Assembly (NCBI GenBank): GCA_903893935.1
Contig: CAITOD010000720.1
Location: 1 to 9,462, forward strand
DNA: 9,462 nt
DNA from: an uncultured Sphingomonadales bacterium
GTDB lineage: Bacteria; Pseudomonadota; Alphaproteobacteria; Sphingomonadales; Sphingomonadaceae
Direction: 5' to 3'
Part shown: in pieces, positions 1-6,623 of the stretch
How the letters are laid out: every line of letters begins with the position of its first letter
Numbering within the stretch: the first letter of the stretch is position 1
The notes under the pieces: model-generated
What the model saw: only the letters and a program-made list of their open reading frames with translations
Database searches by the model: none
Told to the model about the DNA's origin: nothing
Translations under genes and position numbers: made by a program

Positions 1-60
1 ACCTCGGGCCGAGCCTTGCGCGCGGAAGCCAATCGTGAAGCGCAGTCCTTGCTGAAATCC

Positions 61-98
61 TTCGGCGATCGATCTCCGCCGAAAAGGAATTTCGGCGG
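61..98 (-). terminator. Hairpin downstream of the aldehyde dehydrogenase gene, likely terminator
   Basis: A perfect 9-bp inverted repeat, CCGCCGAAA at 76-84 and TTTCGGCGG at 90-98 with a 5-base loop, begins 12 bases past the dehydrogenase stop codon. A third arm, TTCGGCG at 61-67, can pair instead with CGCCGAA at 77-83, so two mutually exclusive hairpins are possible. No T-run follows on either strand, so it is not a textbook intrinsic terminator, although stem-only 3' ends are common in alphaproteobacteria. Its position fits transcript termination or 3'-end protection for the leftward operon. The rest of 1-110 shows no convincing gene. Confidence 0.5.
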
Positions 99-110
99 CT
101 ACGGGATGGT

Positions 111-1664
111 TCAAGTGAATTGGCGTCGCGGCAAGTTCAAAGGGTTGGAGTCCTGCAGCGCTGCCGGCAGCAGTGCGTCGGGGAACGCCTGATAGCACAC
201 CGGCCGCAGGAAGCGGTCGATGGCGAGCGCGCCGACCGAGGTGGTGCGCGCGTCGCTGGTGGCGGGGAAGGGGCCGCCGTGGACCATGGTGCGACAGACT
301 TCGACCCCGGTGGGCCAGCCATTGACGAGGATGCGCCCGGCCTTGCGTTCGAGCAGGGGCAAGAGCTCTGCCGCGAGCGGGAGGTCTTTGTCGGCGAGGT
401 GCAGCGTGGCGGTCAATTGCCCTTCGAGCGCTGCGAGCACGGTGTGCAGTTCGGCCGCGTCGGCGCAACGCACGACCAGCGAGGACGGACCGAAGTTTTC
501 GTGCGCGAGCGCTGGATTGGCGAGGAAGGTGCGGGCGGAGACGACATGGAGCGCAGCCTGGCCACAGGCATCGCTGCCGGCGACGCCGCGCGCCAAGGTA
601 TCGACCCCGGCGGCGTTGTCGAGCCGGGCCAATCCGCTGCGATAGGCCGCGGCAATTCCGCCATGGAGCATGGTTTGCGCAGGAACCGAGGCGAGCGCGG
701 TGCCGGCTTCGGCGACGAAGGCAGCGAGATCGGGTCCGTCGACTGCGAGGACAAGGCCGGGATTGGTGCAGAACTGCCCCGCGCCCATGCTGAGCGAGCC
801 GACGAAGCCCTGGGCGAGCGCGATGCCAGCTTCCGCCAGGCGGTGCGGCATCAGGATAACGGGATTGATGCTCGACATTTCGGCAAAGACCGGGATCGGA
901 ACGGGGCGCGCCGCAGCGATGGCCATCAGCGCCAGGCCGCCGCTGCGCGATCCGGTAAAGCCCACCGCAGCCATGCGCGGATCGGCCACCAGTGCTGCGC
1001 CGAGCGCATGATCGGGCCCCTGGATCAGCGAGAACACGCCTTCGGGCAAGCCGAGATCGGCGACGGCGCCGGCGATCGCCTCGGCCGCGAGCAGCGATGT
1101 GCCGGGGTGCGCCGGATGGGCACGCGCGATCACCGGGCAACCGGCGGCGAGCGCCGCGGCGGTGTCGCCGCCGGCAACCGAGAACGCGAGCGGAAAGTTC
1201 GATGCGCCGAACACCGCGACTGGGCCGATCGCGATCCGGCGCAGGCGCAAATCCGGGCGGGGCAGCGGCTGGCGCGCGGGCAGCGCGGGTTCGAGCGTGG
1301 CGCCGGCCCAGTCACCTTCGCGCACCACGGTGGCAAACAGCCGCAACTGACCGCAAGTGCGGCCCAGTTCGCCGGTCAGGCGCGGCTGGGGCAGGCCGGA
1401 TTCGGCCATGGCGCGGGCGATGATTTCGGCGCCGTTCGCTGCGAGGCGTTCGGCGATGCGGTCGAGGAAGGCAGCGCGCAAGGCCGGTGCGGTTTCGCGA
1501 AACGGATCGAACGCGAGATCGGCCAGCGCGCAGGCTTCGGCCACGTCGGCCGCGCTGCTGATCGAGAAGGCACCGGGCAGGTCGCTGCCGTCCGCAGCCG
1601 CGCGGGCAACGAAGGTTTCCTGCGATGACACCAGTTTTGCGCCGATGCGGAATTGGCCGTGCAT
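111..1664 (-). CDS. NADP-type aldehyde dehydrogenase, 2,5-dioxovalerate (alpha-ketoglutaric semialdehyde) dehydrogenase class
   Basis: This 517-aa cytoplasmic enzyme belongs to the ALDH superfamily and most resembles type III alpha-ketoglutaric semialdehyde dehydrogenases. Those oxidise 2,5-dioxopentanoate to alpha-ketoglutarate at the end of non-phosphorylated pentose, glucarate/galactarate or hydroxyproline breakdown. Visible ALDH landmarks are the oxyanion Asn156 in [10 protein letters not shown], the cofactor-loop FTGS at 236-239, the general base Glu262 in FAEMSSINP, the nucleophile Cys299 in [10 protein letters not shown], and ENFGP near 389-393. The opening MHGQFRIG and the AEMSSINP block are typical of this subgroup. 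I chose the ATG at 1664 because GGGAGA (1671-1676) lies 6 bases upstream; the frame runs open 50 codons further, but that stretch lacks family similarity and enters the intergenic gap. The gene lies 103 bp downstream of the lactonase and is probably co-transcribed. The ALDH call is very sure; the exact substrate is inferred. Confidence 0.9.
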   Translation of the reverse strand: MHGQFRIGAKLVSSQETFVARAAADGSDLPGAFSISSAADVAEACALADLAFDPFRETAPALRAAFLDRIAERLAANGAEIIARAMAESGLPQPRLTGELGRTCGQLRLFATVVREGDWAGATLEPALPARQPLPRPDLRLRRIAIGPVAVFGASNFPLAFSVAGGDTAAALAAGCPVIARAHPAHPGTSLLAAEAIAGAVADLGLPEGVFSLIQGPDHALGAALVADPRMAAVGFTGSRSGGLALMAIAAARPVPIPVFAEMSSINPVILMPHRLAEAGIALAQGFVGSLSMGAGQFCTNPGLVLAVDGPDLAAFVAEAGTALASVPAQTMLHGGIAAAYRSGLARLDNAAGVDTLARGVAGSDACGQAALHVVSARTFLANPALAHENFGPSSLVVRCADAAELHTVLAALEGQLTATLHLADKDLPLAAELLPLLERKAGRILVNGWPTGVEVCRTMVHGGPFPATSDARTTSVGALAIDRFLRPVCYQAFPDALLPAALQDSNPLNLPRRQFT

Positions 1665-1670
1665 GTATGA

Positions 1671-1676
1671 TCTCCC
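1671..1676 (-). promoter_or_regulatory. Ribosome binding site GGGAGA deciding the dehydrogenase start
   Basis: GGGAGA sits 6 bases before the ATG at 1664. The same GGGAG(A) core precedes the lactonase (3040-3044), the small PepSY-like gene (3301-3306), the PepSY gene (7839-7844) and the tannase (6606-6611). It works as a local start-site signature and rules out the longer upstream extensions. Confidence 0.75.
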
Positions 1677-1767
1677 GTGTTCGCGCGCTTTTAGGAGACC
1701 GCGCGGCTTGGCCTGCGATAAGGAATGCCGGCCTGCTGATAGGAACGCTGCGCCGGTGGCACCAGCC

Positions 1768-3033
1768 TCAGCCGGTGATCGCGGGGTCGGCCCAGTCGTC
1801 GATCGCGAGCGCACCCACCACGCGCAGTGCCCCGTGCGCCGGATCGAGGATCAGCATGTCGCCTTCGCCCAGGGTGCGCCCTTCGTCGGGGAACTGCGCC
1901 GCAACGACAGCAATGCCCGAAACATGCGGCACTTCCAGCGTATGGTCGGTGGGCGAAAGCAGCCCGGTCGCGACATCGTGGGCAAACACCTTGATCTGCC
2001 CGCTGCCTTCGTTGGCGACCAGCAGCCAGCGATTGGTCTGGTCAAACGATATCGCCCAAGGGGTCCGCCCGCCGGCGGGGGTGCGCTGGATTTCGCGCGG
2101 CAGGCCGCTGGCCGGATCGAGCGCGTAGACCACCAGGCTGTCGTCGCCGCGGTTGCTGGCATAGAGGAAGCGGCCATCGTGCGAGACGAGGATTTCGCCC
2201 GCGCCGTTGTCGCCGGCAGCATTGGCGAGGCGAGTGCTGATCGTCTGCAGCGGGGCTAGCGCACCTCGCGCGGCGTCCCATGCATAAGTGGTCAGTTCCG
2301 AGGTCAGTTCGCTGTTGACATAGACAAACCGCCCGTCGGCCGAAAACACGATGTGGCGCGGCCCCGACCCAGGCTTGGCAGCCACCGATGGCGGGTCATT
2401 CGGGGTAAGCGCCTGAGTCTTCGAATCGATGCGATAGACGAACACTTTGTCTGCACCGAGGTCGGATACGAGTGCGTATTGGCCGGTCGGATCAATTGCG
2501 ATGCCGTGCGCATGCGCGCTTTTTTGTCGCTTGTGCGGGCCCGAGCCCTGATCCTGAACGACGGACAGGGGCGGCATCAGTCGGCCGCCGGGCATGATCG
2601 GAACAAGGCCGACGTGGCCTGTGCCATAATTGGCGACAAACAGTTGCGGCGCCCTGGGGTTGATCGTGAGGAAGGTCGCGCCGCCGCCGCCCGAGGTTAT
2701 CCGGCTGAGCGGGTGGAGCGCCCCGGTGACGGGATCGGCGGCAAAGCTCCAGATTCCGCCTGGCGTAAAGCCGTCGTTACCGGTCTCGCTGGCTGCAAAT
2801 ATCACCGAACGGTCCGGGCTGGGCAGGACCCAGGTTGGCCGATCCACCTTTGCCACGGGGCCAAGCAGGGTCAATTTGCCACTGCCTGGATCGAAACGCG
2901 CGCCGAAAATTGCTGATTCGGCACCGTCCAGACGCTGGCCGAAATAGACCAGTTCGCTGGGCTCGCCCTGCGCCGCGACCGGCATGGCCAGCGCGAGCAC
3001 AAAGCTTGCGGCCAGCGCGGATCGGATTTTCAT
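1768..3033 (-). CDS. Secreted lactonase-family seven-bladed beta-propeller protein
   Basis: This 421-aa protein belongs to the lactonase, 7-bladed beta-propeller family (PF10282), which includes Pgl-type 6-phosphogluconolactonase and fungal carboxymuconate/gallate lactonising enzymes. Residues 1-21 form a Sec signal peptide with a VAA|Q cleavage site, so it should act in the periplasm rather than as a cytoplasmic Pgl. Family landmarks are NYGTGHVGL (about 135-143), [18 protein letters not shown] (about 165-182), [13 protein letters not shown] (about 191-203), [19 protein letters not shown] (about 224-242) and [15 protein letters not shown] (about 293-307). The last 40 residues, after AAQF (378-381), look like an extension beyond the usual propeller closure. 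The ATG at 3033 has GGGAG 6 bases upstream and opens directly into the signal peptide. It starts 22 bp after the small PepSY-like gene and precedes the dehydrogenase, which suggests hydrolysis of a sugar-acid lactone. The fold is sure; the substrate is unknown. Confidence 0.85.
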   Translation of the reverse strand: MKIRSALAASFVLALAMPVAAQGEPSELVYFGQRLDGAESAIFGARFDPGSGKLTLLGPVAKVDRPTWVLPSPDRSVIFAASETGNDGFTPGGIWSFAADPVTGALHPLSRITSGGGGATFLTINPRAPQLFVANYGTGHVGLVPIMPGGRLMPPLSVVQDQGSGPHKRQKSAHAHGIAIDPTGQYALVSDLGADKVFVYRIDSKTQALTPNDPPSVAAKPGSGPRHIVFSADGRFVYVNSELTSELTTYAWDAARGALAPLQTISTRLANAAGDNGAGEILVSHDGRFLYASNRGDDSLVVYALDPASGLPREIQRTPAGGRTPWAISFDQTNRWLLVANEGSGQIKVFAHDVATGLLSPTDHTLEVPHVSGIAVVAAQFPDEGRTLGEGDMLILDPAHGALRVVGALAIDDWADPAITG

Positions 3034-3039
3034 AATGCA

Positions 3040-3044
3040 CTCCC
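3040..3044 (-). promoter_or_regulatory. Ribosome binding site GGGAG of the lactonase-family gene
   Basis: GGGAG lies 6 bases before the ATG at 3033, inside the 22-bp gap after the small upstream gene. An in-frame ATG at 3054 would sit upstream of this site and spoil the signal peptide, so 3033 is preferred. Confidence 0.7.
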
Positions 3045-3055
3045 GTTGCAACATG

Positions 3056-3295
3056 TCATTTCCATAAAATCGCCCAGCGCCCTGAGGCGGCGGGCTTGCG
3101 CCAGAGATCAAGGTACATCCACAGGCCCGACAGCGCGAGGAACAGGAGGGATGCCCCGGTTGCGCCGGTCACCCGAAATGGCCCCGGCGAGGCAGCCGCA
3201 TCCCCGCCTTGTGCGGCATGCGTGCAGAAGCCTGCCAGCCGGTAATGAGTGGCTTTCCACGTCGTCGCTCGCATAATGGCTGCGCGCACGGGCAA
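3056..3295 (-). CDS. Small single-TM protein resembling the C-terminal end of a PepSY membrane protein (possible remnant)
   Basis: This 79-aa frame starts at a TTG at 3295, preceded at 5 bases by GGGAGA (3301-3306). An in-frame ATG at 3274 would give 72 aa but has no ribosome binding site. Residues about 42-62 form one membrane helix ending SGLWMYLDLWR. From SGLWMY to the final WK the tail has 24 residues, the same as the end of the full PepSY protein encoded at 6624-7832. I count 11 identities there, including SG, MY, WR, SGR and WK. Weaker similarity (GGDA against RGDA) reaches back to about residue 30. The first three membrane helices and the periplasmic domains of a PepSY protein are absent. 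It is either the decayed or internally deleted end of a PepSY gene once upstream of the lactonase, or a real small membrane protein. The well-placed ribosome binding site favours translation. It ends 22 bp before the lactonase start. Confidence 0.5.
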   Translation of the reverse strand: MPVRAAIMRATTWKATHYRLAGFCTHAAQGGDAAASPGPFRVTGATGASLLFLALSGLWMYLDLWRKPAASGRWAILWK

Positions 3296-3560
3296 TGGCG
3301 TCTCCCTTCCACCCAGGGCGGGTGCGGCTTCAGGCCGGTTGTCACGGGTTTGCCGTGCCGGTGCGGTGTGGGGCAATGGGTATTGGTGAGCAGGTGATTG
3401 AATTTGCGCCGCTGATCGATCCGCGCTTGCTGGTGAATTGGCGCTGGCGCATTGGATTTGCGGGCGGCGTGATCGAAAGCTGGCCGAGCGGCGTTGTGCC
3501 GCAATACCTTTCGGCCGCACAAGAGATGGCAAGGTCACCCTTTCGGCCGTGGAGTGGACA
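3296..3560. promoter_or_regulatory. Divergent control region between the lactonase operon and the ceramidase-like gene
   Basis: This 265-bp gap must hold promoters for both directions. It contains the GGGAGA site of the small leftward gene (3301-3306). It also has an inverted repeat CACGG-GTTTG-CCGTG at 3343-3357, and overlapping it CCGGTTGTCA (3335-3344), which resembles half of a LacI/GalR-type palindrome. The other half is poor. Leftward and rightward frames crossing it show no recognisable domain. No convincing sigma-70 -35/-10 pair was found by eye. Confidence 0.35.
3551..3554 (+). promoter_or_regulatory. Ribosome binding site GGAG of the ceramidase-like gene
   Basis: GGAG in GTGGAGTGGACA lies 6 bases before the ATG at 3561. 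That start opens into a good signal peptide. The 41 codons upstream in frame have no SD and no family similarity. Confidence 0.65.
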
Positions 3561-4883
3561 ATGCCTTACTCATCGTTGTTGAAGGCGCGGCTGCGCCATT
3601 GCGCCCTTGCCGCGCTCGCGATCGGTGCGATGGCTGCGCCGGCAGCCGCCAGGGCCGGGGATCTGCGCGCCGGGGCAGGGCGCGTGCAGATTACCTCGCC
3701 GGCATCGATCTTCCCTTACAAAGTGCCGCGCGAGCATGATTTTGTAGGGATTCATGATGATGTCTTTGCCCGCGCGCTGGTGCTCGACAATGGCAAGACC
3801 CGAACCGCGATTGTCAGCATCGAGGTCACGCAAGTGCCTGAGCCCCACGATCTCGTCGCTGATGTCGCCCGCGCCGCCGGGACCAGTCCCGACCATGTGA
3901 TGGTGGTGGCGACGCATACCCACACCGTGCCGCTGGTGTTCTATCATGGTGAAGTGAACAACCCGGCGCAGCCTGCCGAAATGGCGCGGGTTCGCGCCGG
4001 CGCGGTCGAGGCAGTGCGTTTGGCAGTACACGCGCTCGCCCCGGCGCGGTTCAGCCATGGACGCGGCACAGCGCAAGTCAATGTCAACAACGGCGAAGAA
4101 GCAGGAACGCCCGGGGTGTTCAATCCGGCGGCTTCGTCGGACAAGTCGCTCGATGTCGTTCGCCTGACCGATCTTGCCGGCCATCCCCTGGCGGTGCTCG
4201 TCAACTATGCCAGCCATGGCGAAGTGATGTTCCGGTCGGTCACGCGCGACGGAGGGTACGAAGTGACCGGGGATTTGCCGGGTGCAGTTTCGCACATGCT
4301 GGAGAGCCTGCCGGGGGGAGCGCCGGTTGCGCTTTACCTGCCGGGGGCGGAAGGGGATCAGTTGCCGTTGTTCAAATCGCTGCAGCCTGCAGTTGGCGGC
4401 ATGCCGGGCACCGATGAAGGGGCCGGCGGCTGGGCCTTGCTGGATGTGCAGTCGCGGCGCCTGACCCAGGCGACGCTGGCTGCGCTTGCGTCCTTGCCGG
4501 CAGGCGATGACAGCGCGTCGATCAAGGTCAGCGCGGTGACCGCAATGTGCCCGGGGCAACATATCGAGGTCGAGCATCCCGGCGGGCGCGTGCTGGGCGT
4601 GCACGATACCGCTCCGGTGGCAATTCCGGTTGCGGTGCTGCGCATCAATGACCTGGTGATTGCGGGCGTCGGCGCCGATCTGGCCAGCAACATCGGCCAG
4701 GCGATCAAGGCAGCCAGCCCCGCTGTACAGACGACGGTGGTGTCGATGCTGGCCGGTGCAGTTGGTTATGTGCTCAACGACAAGGCTTACGAAAAGCCCG
4801 GCCACGGTGCCATGGGGTCCCCGATCAAGCCCGGCTGCGCCCCGACGGTGCTTCCGGCCACGGTTGCAGCCGCAGCGCAATAG
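3561..4883 (+). CDS. Exported neutral/alkaline ceramidase-superfamily protein with altered catalytic residues
   Basis: This 440-aa protein matches the neutral/alkaline non-lysosomal ceramidase N-terminal domain family (PF04734). Residues 1-32 form a signal peptide (ARA|G). Family landmarks are GIHDDVFARALVLD (63-76), the zinc-binding THTHTVP (118-124), NYASHGEVMF with the second zinc histidine at 219, LPGAEGDQLP (260-269), GYVLNDKAYE (402-411) and a closing KPGCA (423-427). It is much shorter than Pseudomonas aeruginosa ceramidase (about 670 aa) and has no C-terminal immunoglobulin-like domain. By eye-made alignment, the position of the nucleophile Ser274 (GDMSP there) is GDQLP here, and the zinc ligand Glu411 falls in GVGADLASNIG, with no Glu. 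It probably keeps the fold and part of the metal site but may act on something other than ceramide. It is transcribed alone, divergent from the lactonase operon and convergent with the tannase gene. Family call strong, activity unknown. Confidence 0.82.
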   Translation: MPYSSLLKARLRHCALAALAIGAMAAPAAARAGDLRAGAGRVQITSPASIFPYKVPREHDFVGIHDDVFARALVLDNGKTRTAIVSIEVTQVPEPHDLVADVARAAGTSPDHVMVVATHTHTVPLVFYHGEVNNPAQPAEMARVRAGAVEAVRLAVHALAPARFSHGRGTAQVNVNNGEEAGTPGVFNPAASSDKSLDVVRLTDLAGHPLAVLVNYASHGEVMFRSVTRDGGYEVTGDLPGAVSHMLESLPGGAPVALYLPGAEGDQLPLFKSLQPAVGGMPGTDEGAGGWALLDVQSRRLTQATLAALASLPAGDDSASIKVSAVTAMCPGQHIEVEHPGGRVLGVHDTAPVAIPVAVLRINDLVIAGVGADLASNIGQAIKAASPAVQTTVVSMLAGAVGYVLNDKAYEKPGHGAMGSPIKPGCAPTVLPATVAAAAQ

Positions 4884-5031
4884 ATCCCGTCACGATCGTC
4901 GGGTCGACCGGTGCAGCTCACAGGTGCAATGGCCTGTTGCGCAGGCGCGTGCCGCGAATGTCGCCGATGATGTCTGCCTTTGCGAGCCGGTCCCGAAATG
5001 TCCTTGCACGCGGGTTTCCCTGGCTTGGGTG
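4884..5031. terminator. Convergent gap with weak hairpins, possible bidirectional terminator
   Basis: These 148 bases separate the stops of two converging genes. GCCTG (4932-4936) pairs with CAGGC (4942-4946) over a 5-base loop. An imperfect repeat, GATCCCG against CGGGTC (4884-4906, one bulge), follows the ceramidase-like stop directly. Neither is followed by a T-run, so the terminator call rests mainly on position. No gene or remnant is visible in the gap. Confidence 0.25.
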
Positions 5032-6597
5032 TCAGTAACAGTGAAAGCTGTCGGCGCGGTCCATTGCGCCATGCCCGTCATAGCGCGCGACTTTGGGCCA
5101 GGCGCAGACCAGGCGCTCGCGCACGACGCGGCCTTGATCGACTTTGCTCGCGATCAGGCGTTGGGGCGCATGACCCGTGCTGACCCAGCGATCGATCGTG
5201 CCAAGCTTGGCGAATGTGTCGCAGCCCGGCCCGCCCTGGCAGTGCCCCACCCCGGGGAGGGCGAACAGACGCACGGCGCCTTGCGCGCGCGGCCCGGCAT
5301 GGCGGATCACCGCATCCTGCCAGCCGGCGAGCTGGCGCGGATCGTGATAATCATCCCAGCCGATATAAAGCAGCAGGCGCCCGCCATGAGCGACAAAGCG
5401 ATCGAGATCGGGGGCGACGGTGAACATGCCGCGGGTTGCGCGGTCGGCCGCTTCGGCATCGCGCGACCAGTCGAACCGCAGCGGCGACCACTGAACATCC
5501 TGAAAAGCGGCATAGCGGAACAGATCGGCGGCGTTGCGGAATTCGTTCCCGTTGACGAACGGCCACAGCATATTGTCCGATCCGACCGCAGGACCGGGAA
5601 AGATTGCGCGGCCGGGGGTTCCATCCGGTCCGCCGGTGGTCGGCCCGGCGTGCACCCTGCGCAGGAATTCGGCCTGGTCGCGGGTCAGGCATACGGAGCC
5701 GGGCGGGGCCGATTGCGGATCGGGGCAGATGAGGCTCGCCGGATCGAATGCGCAGCGCGCGGGGTCTTCGATAAAGCCTTGCGCGGTGCCGACCGGGCTG
5801 GCGCAAGCCGCCAGCGCCGCATGCGCCACACCCGCCAACAGCGATTGCGATACTTTGCCCGCCGGATTGACCGCCAGCAGCGCTTGCGGCCAGATTTGTG
5901 CAGCATTGAATGCGGGCAGCGGGTTGGGCGGCGCGCCCGCCACGATGCCGTCGTAATCGGCCGGATAGCGGCTCGCTTCGATCAGCGCCTGCAGCCCGCC
6001 CAGCGAACAGCCGATGAAATAGGTGTGGAGCGGCGCATGCCCTGACCACGCGCGCACCAGCCGTTTGGCGGCCATGGTCATCAGGTGCGTGGCACGGCCA
6101 CCATAATCGTCCAGCGCTGCGCGATGGCCGAGGGCAAATTCGCCACCGGGCGAAGCCGTGGCGTCGTGCCCGCTGTCGCTGCCGACCACGGCATAGCCTT
6201 CGGCAAGCCCTGCCGCCATGCTGCCCCACGCCGGCACGCCGCCCCAGCCGAAATTGCCAAGACCGAGCAGGCGGCCGTTCCAGTGGTCGAGCGGCAACCA
6301 GACTTCGCTGCGGATTTGCGAGCCCGCGCCCGATGACAGCAGCAACTGCACGCGGCAGAACCGGGGCAGCGGACGAGCGACGGGCCGGCCCGCGACATTC
6401 ATGCCCGGGCTGGTGTCCCATTGTTCGGCTGGTACCGGCGGGCGTCCGTCAATGACGAGGCTGCTGGCCAGAACTTTGCCGTGAAAACCGGTGCCTGCAG
6501 CGAGCTTTTCGCACGATGCAGCAAACACGGAGGGCGACCAGACAATCAGCGCAAGCAGGACCGCCACGAGCCGCCACGCGCAGGTGATACGGTTCAT
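5032..6597 (-). CDS. Secreted tannase/feruloyl esterase family hydrolase
   Basis: This 521-aa enzyme belongs to the tannase and feruloyl esterase family (PF07519), alpha/beta hydrolases that cut phenolic esters such as gallate or ferulate esters of sugars; MHETase is a relative. Residues 1-27 form a signal peptide ending near VFA/A. The family's CS-D-HC triad is complete: Ser198 in GCSLGG with Cys197, Asp416 in GWDDYHDP, and His452 followed by Cys453 in GVGHCQGGPGC. Cys197 and Cys453 should form the active-site disulfide. Nine other cysteines in the mature part (29, 81, 265, 282, 291, 303, 459, 498, 520) suggest several more disulfides and export. The block CAFDPASLICP...CLTRDQAE is the family's lid and calcium-loop region. 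GGGAGA (6606-6611) lies 8 bases before the ATG at 6597. It starts 26 bp after the PepSY gene, so the two are surely co-transcribed. Which ester it cleaves cannot be read from sequence. Confidence 0.92.
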   Translation of the reverse strand: MNRITCAWRLVAVLLALIVWSPSVFAASCEKLAAGTGFHGKVLASSLVIDGRPPVPAEQWDTSPGMNVAGRPVARPLPRFCRVQLLLSSGAGSQIRSEVWLPLDHWNGRLLGLGNFGWGGVPAWGSMAAGLAEGYAVVGSDSGHDATASPGGEFALGHRAALDDYGGRATHLMTMAAKRLVRAWSGHAPLHTYFIGCSLGGLQALIEASRYPADYDGIVAGAPPNPLPAFNAAQIWPQALLAVNPAGKVSQSLLAGVAHAALAACASPVGTAQGFIEDPARCAFDPASLICPDPQSAPPGSVCLTRDQAEFLRRVHAGPTTGGPDGTPGRAIFPGPAVGSDNMLWPFVNGNEFRNAADLFRYAAFQDVQWSPLRFDWSRDAEAADRATRGMFTVAPDLDRFVAHGGRLLLYIGWDDYHDPRQLAGWQDAVIRHAGPRAQGAVRLFALPGVGHCQGGPGCDTFAKLGTIDRWVSTGHAPQRLIASKVDQGRVVRERLVCAWPKVARYDGHGAMDRADSFHCY

Positions 6598-6605
6598 CTC
6601 GGCGC

Positions 6606-6611
6606 TCTCCC
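6606..6611 (-). promoter_or_regulatory. Ribosome binding site GGGAGA of the tannase-family gene
   Basis: GGGAGA lies 8 bases before the ATG at 6597, within the 26-bp gap after the PepSY stop. It sets the start at a clean signal peptide. The frame stays open 229 codons further upstream, but that stretch is antisense-free shadow inside the PepSY gene. Confidence 0.65.
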
Positions 6612-6623
6612 GCTGCGCGCGGC

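Noticed and set aside
1..195. A rightward frame open from the left edge to a TGA at 193-195, possibly the tail of a convergent gene
   Set aside because: It would overlap the end of the dehydrogenase by about 85 bases and run through the strong hairpin at 76-98. The translation matches nothing I recognise. It cannot be fully excluded without upstream sequence.
120..1628. A 502-codon rightward open frame opposite the dehydrogenase
   Set aside because: Its translation is rich in Arg, Gly and Glu with no recognisable domain. It is the usual antisense shadow of a GC-rich gene whose minus-strand product has all ALDH motifs.
3195..3217. Hairpin GCCGCA / TGCGGC in the upstream part of the small PepSY-like frame
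   Set aside because: A 6-bp stem with an 11-base loop is expected by chance in such GC-rich DNA, and it lies within the proposed coding frame.
3379..3582. A rightward frame in the divergent gap that looks mildly protein-like
   Set aside because: It lacks a ribosome binding site, has no known domain, and overlaps the start of the ceramidase-like gene in another frame.
3570..4880. A 436-codon leftward frame opposite the ceramidase-like gene
   Set aside because: Its composition is typical of shadow frames (many Arg and His), it has no domain, and it fully mirrors a gene with a signal peptide and family motifs.
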